From Pseudomonadota bacterium (GTDB taxonomy: Bacteria; Desulfobacterota; Syntrophobacteria; Syntrophobacterales; Syntrophobacteraceae), in contig JAEZHY010000210.1 in the NCBI GenBank assembly GCA_023416335.1, positions 1 through 24,125 of the forward strand: DNA of 24,125 nt. Reading direction: 5' to 3'. The notes beneath the pieces are model-generated. The model was not told the DNA's origin. It did not search any database and was given only the letters and a program-made list of their open reading frames with translations. Shown here piece after piece: positions 1 through 6,385 of the stretch; position 1 is the first letter of the stretch, and each line of letters opens with the position of its first letter. Made by a program: the position numbers and the translations under genes.

Positions 1-181
1 ACATATAGTGCAGCATACCTCCGACCCTTGCCACCGGATCAAAAATCACTACAGCAATACACGAGCCCAAAGAGTAAGTAATCAGCACCTCGTCAGGCGA
101 ATTGCTCAATGCCATATCCGCCACGCCGATTACTTTTCTCACTTGCACCTGGTCATTCTGGAATGGTGCCGGGTTTTCCAT
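1..181 (-). CDS. cheD: CheD, chemoreceptor glutamine deamidase (partial, C-terminus outside window)
   Basis: Reading the minus strand from the ATG at 181 gives 60 residues before the window ends, with no stop. The segment TYSLGSCIAV followed by GGMLHYM is the signature of the CheD family, which deamidates glutamines in chemoreceptors and binds CheC/CheX-type phosphatases. The catalytic triad is visible as Thr35, Cys41 and His58. The Thr-Cys and Cys-His spacings of 6 and 17 residues match those I recall for Thermotoga CheD (T21, C27, H44). A GGGAT sequence about ten bases upstream serves as ribosome binding site. The gene begins 24 bases after the cheR stop, so it is the last visible gene of a cheW-cheR-cheD operon. 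Confidence 0.9.
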   Translation of the reverse strand, partial: MENPAPFQNDQVQVRKVIGVADMALSNSPDEVLITYSLGSCIAVVIFDPVARVGGMLHYM

Positions 182-205
182 TATCAACTTATCCCGATTT
201 CAGAT

Positions 206-1036
206 CTAGTTCCGGTAGATGGCAGGCCGGACATACGTCAGCTTATGCGCCAATCCCGTCAGACTTTCCGAATGGCCGACAAAAAGATATCCGTCAGGAC
301 CGAGGAAACTAGCCATTCTGTTGACGAGATCCTCCTGCGTTTTCTTGTCAAAATAGATCATTACATTTCGGCAGAATATGAAGTCGAAAGGTCCCTTGAA
401 CGGGTAAGGCTCCTTCAGGTTGAGACGGCGGAAAGTTATGATCCGCTTTAGATGAGGAGAAACTTCGTACTCACCCTTGCCGTTGCCGGTATTCGTCTTT
501 CTGAAATAGGCCTGACGCAAGGCAGGGGGCACCTTCTGGATTTTTTCGTCACTGTAGACGCCTATATTGGCCGCCTCCAGCGCACGCGTGGAAATATCCG
601 TCGCGAGTATCCGGAAATCCCACCTCGTAGTGTCGGGTAATCGATTGAGAACGCTCATCGCCAGACTGTACGGTTCTTCACCGGTCGAGCAACCTGCGCT
701 CCATATTCTCAACCTTGAGTCCCTGTCTTTCTGTTTTCGTGCGAATAATTCAGGCAACGCAACCTGTTCGAGAAAGTCAAAATGCTGCGCCTCACGAAAG
801 AAGTACGTCAGGTTTGTGGACACTGAGTCGAGGAAATGAATGAATTCAGTCGGATTCCCGGGTGCAGTGATAAACTGGAAATATTCCTCGTAGGAGCTAA
901 TTCCTGTCAGCCTCAAACGCTTGTTGAGCCGTGCCTGAAGAAGAGCCTTCTTCCCCTCATGCAAGTTGATTCCGCACTGTTCATAAACCAACTGGCTAAA
1001 CTGCTGAAACAGCCGGTCTGGCAGGTTTTTATCCAT
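206..1036 (-). CDS. cheR: CheR, chemotaxis protein methyltransferase
   Basis: CheR transfers methyl groups from S-adenosylmethionine to glutamates of chemoreceptors. With the start at MDKNLPDRLF the protein has 276 residues, normal for the family. It has an N-terminal helical CheR domain (about 1-70), then STNLTYFFRE (73-82), the SAM-binding motif WSAGCSTGEEPYS (112-124) and FCRNVMIYFD (221-230). The open frame extends 28 codons further upstream, but that part is arginine- and glycine-rich and unlike the family, so the internal ATG at 1036, with GGAAT just upstream, is preferred. No pentapeptide tether or TPR extension is seen. It lies between cheW and cheD on the same strand, about 170 bases after cheW. 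Confidence 0.95.
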   Translation of the reverse strand: MDKNLPDRLFQQFSQLVYEQCGINLHEGKKALLQARLNKRLRLTGISSYEEYFQFITAPGNPTEFIHFLDSVSTNLTYFFREAQHFDFLEQVALPELFARKQKDRDSRLRIWSAGCSTGEEPYSLAMSVLNRLPDTTRWDFRILATDISTRALEAANIGVYSDEKIQKVPPALRQAYFRKTNTGNGKGEYEVSPHLKRIITFRRLNLKEPYPFKGPFDFIFCRNVMIYFDKKTQEDLVNRMASFLGPDGYLFVGHSESLTGLAHKLTYVRPAIYRN

Positions 1037-1206
1037 CGCTTTATTCCGTTTCGGCCGCTCCGGACCGGCAGCGAACCGGCCCCGGCATATGACTTGGCCT
1101 CTGTGGGCGAACCGATTCAATCCGGGCCGCGCACAGGCAAAGTCTCAGAGCCTGTCTGCTCTTTTGAAATCTGAATCGTCTTCCGGACAGCTCCGGGGAT
1201 CCCTTT

Positions 1207-1713
1207 TCAGGCGACCTTGTCGAGGAAACCCATTTCCTCGTTGCTCAAGACGCGATTGATATCCAGCAGAATCTTTACCCCACCGCCCGTTTTGGCCATC
1301 CCGAGGATGTATTCCGTGTTCAGGGTCGTGCCGAAACTCGGAGTATCCTCAATATCGGTTCCTTTTATATTGAGTACCTCGGAGACGGAGTCGACAACCA
1401 CTCCGATATGAAGCTTGCCGCCGGTACTGTCGATTTCCACCACTACGATACACGTCCTTTCGGTATAGCCGTTTTCATTCATCCCGAACCGAAGCCGCAA
1501 ATCGATCACGGGAATGACCTTACCGCGAAGATTTATCACCCCTTTAACGAACTCGGGCGTCTGCGGAACCGGAGTAATTCTCATCATTCCGATAATTTCT
1601 TTCACTTTCAGAATTCCGATTCCATATTCCTCATCGCCCAGAGAAAAAGTCAGATATTTCCCTTCTCTCTCCGCTCCGTTCCCCCGAATCGAATCTCCAG
1701 CAGCACTTTTCAT
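1207..1713 (-). CDS. cheW: CheW, chemotaxis adaptor protein
   Basis: This 168-residue protein couples chemoreceptors to the CheA kinase. The family pattern is clear: YLTFSLGDEEYGIGILKVKEI at about 20-40, then VKGVINLRGKVIPVIDLRLRFG at 56-77, and the C-terminal ILGMAKTGGGVKILLDINRVLS. The length is typical of single-domain CheW with a short polar N-terminal leader. The ATG at 1713 has a strong GGAAGGGAT ribosome binding site. That ATG overlaps the stop codon of a possible 29-codon ORF as ATGA, suggesting translational coupling. It is the first recognised gene of the cheW-cheR-cheD operon and has a sigma-28-like promoter about 150 bases upstream. Confidence 0.95.
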   Translation of the reverse strand: MKSAAGDSIRGNGAEREGKYLTFSLGDEEYGIGILKVKEIIGMMRITPVPQTPEFVKGVINLRGKVIPVIDLRLRFGMNENGYTERTCIVVVEIDSTGGKLHIGVVVDSVSEVLNIKGTDIEDTPSFGTTLNTEYILGMAKTGGGVKILLDINRVLSNEEMGFLDKVA

Positions 1714-1799
1714 CGGCTATCCCTTCCTTTTCGACCCATTGCTATCCAGTCCCGCAATTGTTCGCCAAGCGGCAAAATCAAATGCCACAATAAAGCCAT
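1710..1799 (-). CDS. Possible 29-residue small protein coupled to cheW
   Basis: On the minus strand AAAAGGAGCCGA is followed by an ATG at 1799 that opens 29 codons, beginning MALLWHLILPLGEQLRDWIA and ending in a basic tail. Its TGA overlaps the cheW ATG by four bases (ATGA), the classic arrangement of coupled genes. The N-terminal half is hydrophobic and amphipathic. I do not recognise a family. It may be a real micro-protein or only a device that delivers ribosomes to cheW. Support rests on the good ribosome binding site and the stop-start overlap, not on homology. Confidence 0.4.
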   Translation of the reverse strand: MALLWHLILPLGEQLRDWIAMGRKGRDSR

Positions 1800-2199
1800 T
1801 CGGCTCCTTTTCGACCAAAGACACACTGCGGCAGCAGTTGCTGCCCCGTTTGCTCTATCTATTAATCGGCAGGAAGAATTTTTTCTTAAATCAATCTCTT
1901 AAAAAATACGCAGGAATGAGCCGCTAATATCATGATTTTTATCGGCTCTTCAGGGGGGAACCCGATCGGCAAAAAGCGGAGCGGAGAATTGATTTCCCAA
2001 TGTTGCGCCGTTCCCGCGCGCACAACATTCACGAGTTGTTTCGGCCTATTGGAAAGAACACGGTCATGGTCCGGCAAGCATACGGCAACCTGATTACGCA
2101 CCAATCCAGCTGTGGGGCCCGGCAGGATGAACCGGAACCGGACATGAAATTGCAGCGAAAAGCGCTCGGAGAGGAAAAGCTGCGATTCAAATTACACGA
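1800..2199. other. Non-coding stretch between the cheW operon and the SDR gene
   Basis: Apart from the sigma-28-like promoter near its left end I see no convincing gene here. Short open frames exist on both strands, for example a minus-strand frame at 1886-2104, but they have no recognisable product and no clear ribosome binding site. The right part lies downstream of the SDR stop codon and shows no intrinsic terminator with a T tract. Confidence 0.5.
1863..1889 (-). promoter_or_regulatory. Sigma-28 (FliA)-like promoter for the cheW operon
   Basis: Read on the minus strand, TTAA (1886-1889) is followed after exactly 15 bases by GCCGATTA (1863-1870). The flagellar and chemotaxis sigma-28 consensus is TAAA, 15 bases, GCCGATAA, so the site matches 3 of 4 and 7 of 8 positions with exact spacing. 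It lies about 60 bases before the small ORF and 150 before cheW, on the correct strand. The link to chemotaxis gene control is inference. Confidence 0.45.
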
Positions 2200-2958
2200 T
2201 CATACATAGATCATCTTTCTGGTCATGCCCCCATCCACACAGAAGTTGGCCCCCGTGATGAAGCTCGCCCCAGGTGAGACGAGGAAGGAAACGAGGTCCG
2301 CGATATCTTCCGGCTTACCGACTCTCCCAGCCGGATGTTGAAGGTGGTCCTGAGAACCCAGATCGGCCGTATGCCGGCTGACCCTTTTCTTCCACTCGCT
2401 TACCTCAATCCATCCCGGACTGATGCAATTGACCCGAACCTGAGGCCCGAGACTTACAGCAAGGGCATGTGTGAGCGCTGTAAGCCCTCCTTTCGAAGCG
2501 GAATAGGACTCCGTATCCGCTTCAGACATGAGCGCCCGCGTGGACGCGATATTGATGATGCTGCCCCCGGCATCCCGGAGCGAACTTGCCGCATATTTCG
2601 AAAACAGAAACGCTCCCGTGAGGTTCACGCCAATCACTCTGTTCCACTCTTCTGGCGACAGCTCGGAAATGGGCTTTCGTATCATGATTCCGGCATTGTT
2701 TATGAGGATGTCGATCTTTCCAAATAGTCCGACCGTCTTTTCAACGGAACTCCTGACCATATTCGCGTCGGCAACGTCGGTATGAATGAAAGTGATCTCC
2801 CCGAAGGGTTGGAATTCTTTTTCCGTTTCCATTCCGGCTTGTTCGTCGTATTCGGCTATAATGACGCGTATGCCCTCCCGCAGGAACTTGCGCGCTATGG
2901 CTTTGCCGATCCCCTGCCCGCCCCCTGTTACGATCGCCGTCCTTCTTCCATCCTCCAC
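2200..2958 (-). CDS. Short-chain dehydrogenase/reductase (SDR, FabG-like)
   Basis: A classical SDR of 252 residues, an NAD(P)-dependent alcohol dehydrogenase or ketoreductase with unknown substrate. The Rossmann motif TGGGQGIG is near residues 10-17, the NNAG motif near 87-90, and the catalytic serine (NIASTRA) and YSASK near 137 and 151-155. SPGW and the C-terminal GANFCVDGGM are also typical. The frame continues upstream to a TTG at 3000, but a GTG at 2958 has AAGGAG seven bases before it and gives the normal N-terminus MEDGRRTAIVTGG, so it is chosen. The residue after NNAG and the active site look intact. It stands alone, which gives no hint of the pathway. Confidence 0.9.
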   Translation of the reverse strand: MEDGRRTAIVTGGGQGIGKAIARKFLREGIRVIIAEYDEQAGMETEKEFQPFGEITFIHTDVADANMVRSSVEKTVGLFGKIDILINNAGIMIRKPISELSPEEWNRVIGVNLTGAFLFSKYAASSLRDAGGSIINIASTRALMSEADTESYSASKGGLTALTHALAVSLGPQVRVNCISPGWIEVSEWKKRVSRHTADLGSQDHLQHPAGRVGKPEDIADLVSFLVSPGASFITGANFCVDGGMTRKMIYV

Positions 2959-2965
2959 CTTGGGT

Positions 2966-2971
2966 CTCCTT
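2966..2971 (-). promoter_or_regulatory. Ribosome binding site that sets the SDR start
   Basis: On the minus strand AAGGAG lies seven bases before the GTG at 2958. It argues for GTG over the upstream TTG at 3000, which has no comparable site. Confidence 0.6.
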
Positions 2972-3084
2972 CCCGGAAAAAAATAGACCGTACTCTTCAA
3001 CCTGTCATTTTTACATCATTTTTTTGTTCAGATTTCCGGAGATTTTGCCGATCTTTTGAGTGCCATCTGGTTCCACCTGCTTCT

Positions 3085-3112
3085 AGAGGTCGGCTCTCTG
3101 TTGCCGGCCTCT
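3085..3112. repeat. Hairpin of unknown role
   Basis: AGAGGTCGGC (3085-3094) pairs with GCCGGCCTCT (3103-3112), ten pairs including one G-T wobble, with an eight-base loop. On the plus strand TCCTTTTC follows, so it is weakly terminator-like, but no plus-strand gene precedes it. On the minus strand it lies in the upstream region of the SDR gene. Confidence 0.35.
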
Positions 3113-3138
3113 TCCTTTTCATGATGGACCGACCGCAT

Positions 3139-3175
3139 AAAAAAAGGCCGGAAGCTTCGGCTCCGACCCTTTTTT
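3139..3175 (-). terminator. Intrinsic, probably bidirectional terminator
   Basis: A run of seven A (3139-3145), a GC-rich hairpin with TTCG loop (3146-3169) and a run of six T (3170-3175). The stem has one bulge and one mismatch. It sits 20 bases beyond the stop of the small acidic protein gene, read on the minus strand, where the A run becomes the U tract. The symmetrical layout would also work on the plus strand. Confidence 0.7.
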
Positions 3176-3194
3176 ATGAGCACCTGGCAAAATC

Positions 3195-3410
3195 TCAGCT
3201 TATATAATCCTCTTCCCTGCCCTGCAGGTACATCATCGTCAGCTCATCCTCGGTAAATTCCACACCGGTATTTCGGTCCCAATCAATTGCAAGACGGTCT
3301 AAATAAAGATCGCCCCCACCACCAAGCATATCCGCGCTGGACTCGAGTCCAAGATCGGTCATCCACAAAGGTCTTCTTTGTTTTCGCAATTCAGAAATAT
3401 CAACTTCCAT
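3195..3410 (-). CDS. Small acidic protein of unknown function (71 residues)
   Basis: The ATG at 3410 has a strong GGAGG seven bases upstream, so it is chosen over a start 30 bases earlier that lies in the leader. The product is strongly acidic, with no signal peptide or membrane segment. It contains a LGGGGDLYLDRLAIDW segment and an acidic C-terminus ending EEDYIS. I do not recognise the family. The unit is well bounded: a sigma-70-like promoter about 60-85 bases upstream, a strong ribosome binding site and an intrinsic terminator 20 bases after the stop. It therefore appears to be an independently expressed gene, perhaps a small regulator or a precursor peptide; this is speculation. Confidence 0.7.
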   Translation of the reverse strand: MEVDISELRKQRRPLWMTDLGLESSADMLGGGGDLYLDRLAIDWDRNTGVEFTEDELTMMYLQGREEDYIS

Positions 3411-3467
3411 AGTGAAACCTCCATATATATAAACAGTCAACGCTGCTGTTGTCTCACTTGTTGCGAA

Positions 3468-3495
3468 AATTTAATCATCTACCTTATCCTGTCAA
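3468..3495 (-). promoter_or_regulatory. Sigma-70-like promoter for the small acidic protein
   Basis: On the minus strand a perfect TTGACA (3490-3495) is followed after 16 bases by TAAATT (3468-3473), four of six to the -10 consensus. Transcription would start near 3461, leaving a leader of about 50 bases before the ATG at 3410. A related motif, ACTTGTTGCGAAAA and ACTTGTTCGAAAAA, occurs on the plus strand at 3456-3469 and 3509-3522, flanking the promoter. Confidence 0.45.
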
Positions 3496-3651
3496 CATTG
3501 CTTTCCTTACTTGTTCGAAAAAGTATAAACAGATGCACATAAAAAATCAGGAAAGTCAATTGATATTACCCCGGGTAGTATTTCAATTGATTTGAGAAAT
3601 AGCAGAATGAAATTTTATTGAAAAAGCCAATGGCTGAAGTGAGGGTAAAAT

Positions 3652-3876
3652 TCAAACAATCCGGTCGAATTCGGTTTCTTCGAATTCCCGGGCTTTCCTG
3701 TAGGCCGTGATTGCGGAAACAACGTGGCAAACCCATCCCAACAGGCCGCCGCTGCCGATCCACAAGCCGGGGGTTATGATCAGCCAAAAAATTCCCCTCA
3801 GAAAACAGCCGTTATAGAACTGCCCCACTCCGGGAATAATAAGACTAAGCACTGCCGCATTGCCGGATCTCGTCAT
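3652..3876 (-). CDS. Small membrane protein with GQFYNG motif (TM2-like)
   Basis: A 74-residue protein with two predicted membrane helices: about 8-20 leading into PGVGQFYNGCFLRG, then a long hydrophobic stretch FWLIITPGLWIGSGGLLGWV, and a charged tail (YRKAREFEETEFD). The segment LSLIIPGVGQFYNG is characteristic of small TM2-type proteins found widely in bacteria, whose function is unknown. The ATG at 3876 has GAGG seven bases upstream. It is divergent from the S24-domain gene. It may form a membrane hairpin with both ends in the cytoplasm (prediction). No partner can be named from the context. Confidence 0.75.
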   Translation of the reverse strand: MTRSGNAAVLSLIIPGVGQFYNGCFLRGIFWLIITPGLWIGSGGLLGWVCHVVSAITAYRKAREFEETEFDRIV

Positions 3877-3956
3877 CGTGTAACCTCAATTTTTCATACA
3901 GCCGCTTCTATAAAACTTCTAGCCCAAGGTCGATCCAATGTCCAACTCCATTTCAA

Positions 3957-3986
3957 TCCGGCCATTCAAAAACCGAAGTGGCCGGA
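3957..3986. repeat. Inverted repeat across the S24-gene start
   Basis: TCCGGCCA (3957-3964) and TGGCCGGA (3979-3986) form a perfect 8-base inverted repeat with a 14-base spacer. It covers the GTG start of the S24 gene and lies between two divergent genes. It could be a protein-binding site or a hairpin that hides the translation start. Confidence 0.45.
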
Positions 3987-4490
3987 CTGAATGTTTTTTT
4001 TCTTCCTCGAAGAAACATCAACCGATCAACCCTTGGCTTTCACCTTTCTTCCGAAGCCGAAAAACCGGAGTTCATAGAGGTTCCGGAAAATTTCCTCTGC
4101 AACAAAAGCATTTTTGCGTTGCGTGTCCGCGGGAATTCCATGCTCACAGACGGCATCCGCGATGGAGACATTTTGATAATAACACAGCAGTCCCATGCCG
4201 AAAACGGACAAACGGTCGTCGCGCTGGTCCGCGAGGAAGCAACAACAAAGAATCTCTTTCAAAGCGAAAAGGAAATCGAACTATGGGGAAATCCCTCGAC
4301 TATCCGGAATCTGAACTCCCTTGACCACCCGGCAGCCTGTAACCTGATAAGGAAGGAAAAACGACCGGTTGCAAACTTTGCCCGTCTTATGGAAATATCT
4401 GATTTATTGCTGGAAAATTGCCGATACTTAGAATCGACCACCGGAATCGCAGATGCACACAAGCAGGTTTGCCGAATTTTTCTGCAATAA
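3978..4490 (+). CDS. S24/LexA-type peptidase-domain protein without DNA-binding domain, possibly degraded
   Basis: Residues about 32-100 match the C-terminal domain of LexA, UmuD and CI-type repressors: EFIEVPENF, then FALRVRGNSMLTDGIRDGDILII with the nucleophile serine in GNSM, and ENGQTVVALVREEATTKN with the expected lysine. Normal LexA has an N-terminal winged helix; here only about 30 unlike residues precede the domain. The GTG start lacks a ribosome binding site, and eight T lie at 3994-4001 just after it. The last 60 residues do not follow the usual end of the family. It could be a stand-alone S24 protein (UmuD-like size) or the remnant of a repressor. The membrane gene at 3652 diverges from it. 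Confidence 0.6.
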   Translation: MAGLNVFFLPRRNINRSTLGFHLSSEAEKPEFIEVPENFLCNKSIFALRVRGNSMLTDGIRDGDILIITQQSHAENGQTVVALVREEATTKNLFQSEKEIELWGNPSTIRNLNSLDHPAACNLIRKEKRPVANFARLMEISDLLLENCRYLESTTGIADAHKQVCRIFLQ

Positions 4491-4687
4491 GAGGTGCTGA
4501 ACATAAAAGCAGTGGCGAAAATGGCCGTTACGGTGGTATCATAGCTATATGAACATCCGTGGGACTAAATTCCTTAACTCAACATGTAATATACCGCGCC
4601 CCCTTCGGGGCTGCTTCTTACGTTTGTCCCGGACAGGCTGCGGACAAAATTGTTCAGCCTCCACTCTGGACGTATGGAGAACACATA

Positions 4688-5149
4688 ATGGATGTTAAAA
4701 TCATTAATCCATTCCTTGAAGCTGCTATCCACGTTTTGAAATTGATGGCCCAAACCGAGGCAAAACCGGGGAGACCATTTCTCCGCAAAGAGGACAATGC
4801 CCTTGGCGACGTATCGGCGATTATCGGGATAACGGGAGCAGCCCAGGGGTCGATGGCTCTGACTTTCACTGAACCGTGTATAAAGGCGGTTGTGTCCAAT
4901 CTCTTGGGAAGCAGTATCGAGGAACTGGATGATGAGGTCAAAGACGCAGTGGGAGAACTTACGAACATGATCTGCGGAGATGCCCGGCGGCGCCTGGCCG
5001 AGTCCGGAATCACGCTCCAGGCGGGAATACCGACGATAGTTGCCGGGAAGCGTCATTCAATCAAACATATTGCCGATGGGCCCCGACTCGCTGTTCCGTT
5101 CGATACCTCGGAAGGCGCCTTCGTTGTCGAGGTTGCCTTTAGCAAATGA
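4688..5149 (+). CDS. cheX: CheX-like chemotaxis phosphatase
   Basis: A 153-residue cytoplasmic protein of the CheX/CheC phosphatase group, which dephosphorylates CheY-P. It starts MDVKIINPFLEAAIHVLKLM, the usual CheX opening. It carries the ExxN catalytic motif in DAVGELTNMICGDARR (Glu90, Asn93) and the end SEGAFVVEVAFSK. The frame is open 43 codons further upstream, but the ATG at 4688 has GGAG eight bases before it and matches the family start. It is separated from the cheW-cheR-cheD operon by about 2.5 kb and other genes, and is the only chemotaxis gene here on the plus strand. It ends three bases before the convergent glycosyltransferase gene. Confidence 0.9.
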   Translation: MDVKIINPFLEAAIHVLKLMAQTEAKPGRPFLRKEDNALGDVSAIIGITGAAQGSMALTFTEPCIKAVVSNLLGSSIEELDDEVKDAVGELTNMICGDARRRLAESGITLQAGIPTIVAGKRHSIKHIADGPRLAVPFDTSEGAFVVEVAFSK

Positions 5150-5152
5150 TCA

Positions 5153-6385
5153 TCATTCCATGCCGTTTTGCTGCTGGCGTTTCCAGGGCCCGCTTGGAGT
5201 CTCCGGGAAAACCAGATAGCGCCTGCCCGCAAAATTCAGAAGCAGACCGATTACGGTGGCGAAGGACTTTGCAAACCAGGGAACGAAGCCTTCCTTCATC
5301 ATGAACCCCGTAAGCATGACATCGAAGATTCCAACCCCGCAGACAACCGCCAGATACACCGCAATCTCCTTCGAAGAATTCCATCTGGCTTTGTGTCTGA
5401 ACAGGAGGAGAATACACATTAAATAATTGACGGCCGCGGCGATGAAAAAGGCCGATAATGCCGAAACGCCGATAGAGTACCCCAAAGGAAGCATGGCCAG
5501 AAACAGCGCCAGGTTTACCAGGCCTGAAAAGCCGCCTATGAAAAGATATGCAATGAACTGGACCGGGACCGGGGCTCTGTGCAGGTTATAACGAAGGATG
5601 CAGTAAAGGGCCCGGAACCCGTCTTTTATGCCGATCTTCTTCCCTTCCTCGTACGTTCGGCCATAATAGGATATGCCCATTTCATAGATTCGAAGACGCA
5701 TATGGGCAATCTTTGCGACGATCTCCGGTTCGAATCCAAACCGGTCTTCCCGGATCGTGATATTCTTGATGACATCCTTCCGAAAGACCTTGTAACAGGA
5801 TTCCATGTCCGTCAAATTCAAATCGGTGAACATATTGGAGAGGAGGGTAAGGAACCGGTTTCCGAGATAGTGCCAGAAATACAGGACGCGATGTTCGCCG
5901 TGCGAGAGAAACCTGGAACCGAGCACCACATCCGCATACCCCGAGGCTAACGGCTTAAGAAGCTTCTTCAGGTCGAAAGGGTCATATTCCAGATCCGCGT
6001 CCTGGACACAGATAAAATCACCAGTTGCCTTTGCGAAACCGGTCCGCAAAGCTGCCCCTTTCCCGCTGTTCTGCTCATGACTCAGAACCAGCACGCTTGG
6101 AAAGCGTTTTTCAAGCTCGCGCGCAATTTTAAGACTATCGTCAGTGGAGCAGTCGTCAACGATAATTATTTCGAGATCCAGCGTTTCGTCGGAAATGGAA
6201 ATTACCCGCTCGACACACTTCTTCAGAGTCCGTTGCTCATTGAAGCAGGGTATGACCACGCTGAGAACGATGTTTCTGTCGGCGCCTGTCTGGATTCTCT
6301 CCGCTTGTTCGGTTTCATTCGGTGTATCCAAACTCCTGAAGCCAGTGCCGGCGTTCCGAAATTTACCTGAGTGAAACTCCACCAT
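5153..6385 (-). CDS. GT2 glycosyltransferase fused to a GtrA-like membrane domain
   Basis: The first part is a family 2 glycosyltransferase like dolichyl/polyprenyl-phosphate sugar synthases: LSVVIPCFNE (41-50), IIIVDDCSTDDS (73-84), the DAD metal motif (129-131), GSRF and DMESCYK (193-199). From about residue 277 a GtrA-like domain follows, with four hydrophobic segments, ending in NFAGRRYLVF. Such fusions make a lipid-linked sugar and help move it across the membrane (family knowledge). The ATG at 6385 gives 410 residues. Starts at GTG 6409 (GGGAG eight bases upstream) or TTG 6424 are possible. The start overlaps the end of the upstream GT87-like gene by 23 bases or more, so the two are probably co-translated. 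Confidence 0.9.
   Translation of the reverse strand: MVEFHSGKFRNAGTGFRSLDTPNETEQAERIQTGADRNIVLSVVIPCFNEQRTLKKCVERVISISDETLDLEIIIVDDCSTDDSLKIARELEKRFPSVLVLSHEQNSGKGAALRTGFAKATGDFICVQDADLEYDPFDLKKLLKPLASGYADVVLGSRFLSHGEHRVLYFWHYLGNRFLTLLSNMFTDLNLTDMESCYKVFRKDVIKNITIREDRFGFEPEIVAKIAHMRLRIYEMGISYYGRTYEEGKKIGIKDGFRALYCILRYNLHRAPVPVQFIAYLFIGGFSGLVNLALFLAMLPLGYSIGVSALSAFFIAAAVNYLMCILLLFRHKARWNSSKEIAVYLAVVCGVGIFDVMLTGFMMKEGFVPWFAKSFATVIGLLLNFAGRRYLVFPETPSGPWKRQQQNGME

Noticed and set aside
1770..1787. Sigma-54-like TGGCAT and TTTGC on the minus strand upstream of cheW
   Set aside because: The distance between the GG and GC elements is one base too long, and sigma-54 promoters are strict in spacing. 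The stretch also lies inside the small ORF.
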